A DNA stretch of 7,334 bases, from the NCBI GenBank assembly GCA_029256665.1, contig JAQSXN010000185.1, positions 1 through 7,334 on the forward strand. The letters are read 5' to 3'. This document shows positions 5,557-7,334 of the stretch, one piece after another (position 1 is the first letter of the stretch; every line of letters begins with the position of its first letter). The stretch comes from Paenibacillus sp. (GTDB lineage: Bacteria; Bacillota; Bacilli; Paenibacillales; Paenibacillaceae). The notes below the pieces were generated by a model, which was given only the letters and a program-made list of their open reading frames with translations, made no database searches and was not told where the DNA came from. Made by a program: the position numbers and the translations under genes.

Positions 5557-7334
5557 ATGGCGAGAGAGCAGGAACGGATAAATAGCAATGAAAAAGCGTT
5601 TGAGCAAGTAACCTTCGATATATCGGGCATGACCTGCGCGGCTTGCGCGAATCGGATCGAGAAGGGACTGTCCCGTTTGCCGGGGGTGTCCGGCGCGACC
5701 GTCAACTTCGCGATGGAGACGGCGACCGTCTCTTATTCGCCGGCGGAATTATCCGTATCGGGCATGGAAGACAAGGTGAAGCAACTGGGTTACGAGGCGA
5801 TCGTCAAGAAACAGGCTACGAACGTCGCCGAGAGAAGGGCTAAGGAGCTGCGCCGTCAGCAACGCAAATTATGGATCGCCGCGATCCTTTCGCTGCCGCT
5901 CTTATGGAGCATGGTCGGCCATTTCTCCTTCACCTCGTGGATGTACGTGCCGGAGCTGTTCATGAACCCTTGGTTCCAGCTGCTATTGGCCACGCCGGTG
6001 CAATTTTACGTCGGGGGAGCCTTCTACATCGGCGCCTACAAGGCGCTTCGAAGCGGCGGCGCCAACATGGACGTTCTCGTATCGCTCGGCACGTCGGCCG
6101 CTTACTTCTACAGTCTGTACTTGACGATCGATTGGTATGCGCTGCAATCGGCGGGACATGGAGGGCACGGCGCTCCCGCGCTATATTACGAGACGAGCGC
6201 CGTTCTGATCACGTTAGTCGTCATGGGCAAGCTGTTCGAGCTTAAAGCGAAAGGCAGAACGTCGGAAGCGATCAAATCTCTAATGAGCCTCCAGGCAAAG
6301 ACAGCTAGCGTCATACGTGACGGCGCGGAGCTGTCTATCGCGGTGGAAGACGTCGCGCCGGGAGATATCGTCATCGTAAAACCCGGCGAGAAGATACCCG
6401 TGGACGGTATCGTGATCGAGGGCGGGTCCGCCGTCGACGAATCCATGCTGACCGGCGAAAGCATGCCTGTCTCCAAGGCGGCTGGCGATTCGGTGATCGG
6501 CGCGACGATGAACAAAAACGGAAGTCTGCGCTTCCGGGCGACTAAGGTAGGCAAGGATACGGCGCTCGCCCAGATCATCAAAGTCGTCGAGGAAGCGCAA
6601 GGCTCCAAGGCGCCGATTCAGCGGGTCGCGGACGTCATCTCCGGCATTTTCGTGCCGATTGTAGTCGCGATCGCCGTCGTTGCCTTCGCGATTTGGTACT
6701 TCTTCGTCACGCCGGGCGACTTTGCGGGATCGCTGGAGATCGCGATCGCGATTCTGGTTATCGCTTGTCCTTGCGCGCTAGGGCTGGCCACGCCGACCTC
6801 CATTATGGCAGGCTCGGGCCGCGCGGCGGAGCTTGGCGTATTGTTCAAGGGCGGCGAGCATCTGGAGCATACGCATGCCATCGATACGGTCGTCTTGGAC
6901 AAAACGGGAACGGTGACCAAAGGCAAGCCGGAGCTAACCGATGTGAGAGCCGTACAAGAGGAGAACGAGTTCTTGCGTCTCGTGGGAGCGGCGGAACGCC
7001 GTTCGGAGCACCCGCTCGCGGAAGCGATCGTCAGCGGGATCGAAGGCCAAGGAATCGTCTTGCCCGAGACGGAGACGTTTCAAGCGATTCCGGGGCATGG
7101 CATCGAAGCCGTGGTAGAAGGCCGGAGCATCCTTGTCGGCACGCGGAGATTGCTTGAGGGCAGGGGCATCGACGCATCCATGGCTTACGAGGAGATGTCC
7201 GCGCTCGAGAGCTCCGGCAAGACGGCGATGTTAGTGGCAATCGACGGAAAGTACGCCGGACTCGTGGCGGTCGCCGACACGGTCAAGGAGTCGTCCGCCG
7301 CCGCCGTCGCCCGGCTCCGGGAGATGGGCATCGA
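5557..7334 (+). CDS. copA: Copper-exporting P1B-type ATPase CopA (3' end outside window)
   Basis: Membrane pump that uses ATP to export Cu(I) from the cytoplasm. The window holds 592 complete codons; single-metal-domain CopA proteins are usually about 740 aa, so roughly 150 residues are missing. One N-terminal heavy-metal domain (about residues 15-85) carries the GMTCAAC site with Cys27 and Cys30. B. subtilis CopA has two such domains. Membrane segments begin at about 105, followed by conserved [20 protein letters not shown] (167-186). The actuator has TGES at 299-302. The copper-passage motif C404-P405-C406 marks the Cu(I)/Ag(I) class. The phosphorylated aspartate is D448 in DKTGT, and the nucleotide-binding SEHPL motif is 483-487 with GHG at 513-515. 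The GDGxNDxP motif and last two membrane segments lie beyond the window. An external loop has H201 and H204. The predicted CsoR-type control region lies upstream. No copZ precedes it. Confidence 0.96.
   Translation, partial: MAREQERINSNEKAFEQVTFDISGMTCAACANRIEKGLSRLPGVSGATVNFAMETATVSYSPAELSVSGMEDKVKQLGYEAIVKKQATNVAERRAKELRRQQRKLWIAAILSLPLLWSMVGHFSFTSWMYVPELFMNPWFQLLLATPVQFYVGGAFYIGAYKALRSGGANMDVLVSLGTSAAYFYSLYLTIDWYALQSAGHGGHGAPALYYETSAVLITLVVMGKLFELKAKGRTSEAIKSLMSLQAKTASVIRDGAELSIAVEDVAPGDIVIVKPGEKIPVDGIVIEGGSAVDESMLTGESMPVSKAAGDSVIGATMNKNGSLRFRATKVGKDTALAQIIKVVEEAQGSKAPIQRVADVISGIFVPIVVAIAVVAFAIWYFFVTPGDFAGSLEIAIAILVIACPCALGLATPTSIMAGSGRAAELGVLFKGGEHLEHTHAIDTVVLDKTGTVTKGKPELTDVRAVQEENEFLRLVGAAERRSEHPLAEAIVSGIEGQGIVLPETETFQAIPGHGIEAVVEGRSILVGTRRLLEGRGIDASMAYEEMSALESSGKTAMLVAIDGKYAGLVAVADTVKESSAAAVARLREMGI

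Noticed and set aside
1..7334. Search for CRISPR repeats, tRNA or rRNA genes, insertion-sequence ends, phage genes or toxin-antitoxin pairs.
   Set aside because: None seen; the window is densely filled by five or six well-recognised metabolic, transport and regulatory genes.

Overview
The window reads as chromosomal DNA from a GC-rich Gram-positive bacterium of the Paenibacillus/Cohnella type. This is inferred from strong GA-rich ribosome binding sites, frequent TTG and GTG starts (three of the four visible starts ahead of the copper gene's neighbourhood are TTG, GTG and TTG), a lipoprotein substrate-binding protein, and a sugar importer lacking its own ATPase gene. All real genes are on the + strand. 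The first and last genes are cut by the window edges.

Left part (1-4039) is a carbohydrate-use operon. It starts with the C-terminal three quarters of a Gfo/Idh/MocA-family NAD(P)-dependent oxidoreductase, followed 9 bases later by two MalF/MalG-like ABC permeases (4 bases apart) and, after a 69-base gap, a lipid-anchored extracellular solute-binding protein. A bulged 13-bp hairpin with a U-rich tail ends this unit at about 4089-4147. The importer has no ATPase in the window, as expected where one shared MsmX-type ATPase serves many importers. The likely logic is uptake of a sugar, polyol or oligosaccharide, then oxidation or epimerisation by the oxidoreductase. The substrate cannot be read from the sequence.

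Middle part (4145-5263) is a LacI/GalR-family regulator with its own predicted promoter. That promoter overlaps one arm of a perfect 10-bp inverted repeat, which could be a second terminator or an autoregulatory site. The regulator probably controls the importer operon, whose promoter lies upstream of the window. Its linker between the DNA-binding and sensor domains lacks the usual hinge-helix residues.

Right part (5264-7334) is a functional boundary. A 293-base intergenic stretch carries two G-tract inverted repeats resembling CsoR copper-repressor operators, the second built into a sigma-A-type promoter. It is followed by a CopA-type Cu(I)-exporting P1B ATPase with a single N-terminal metal-binding domain. 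The ATPase runs off the window after residue 592. No csoR or copZ gene is visible.

Overall this is mostly ordinary content. No undescribed system was found. The points most worth a second look are the paired CsoR-like boxes, the inverted repeat/promoter overlap ahead of the regulator, and the regulator's atypical hinge.
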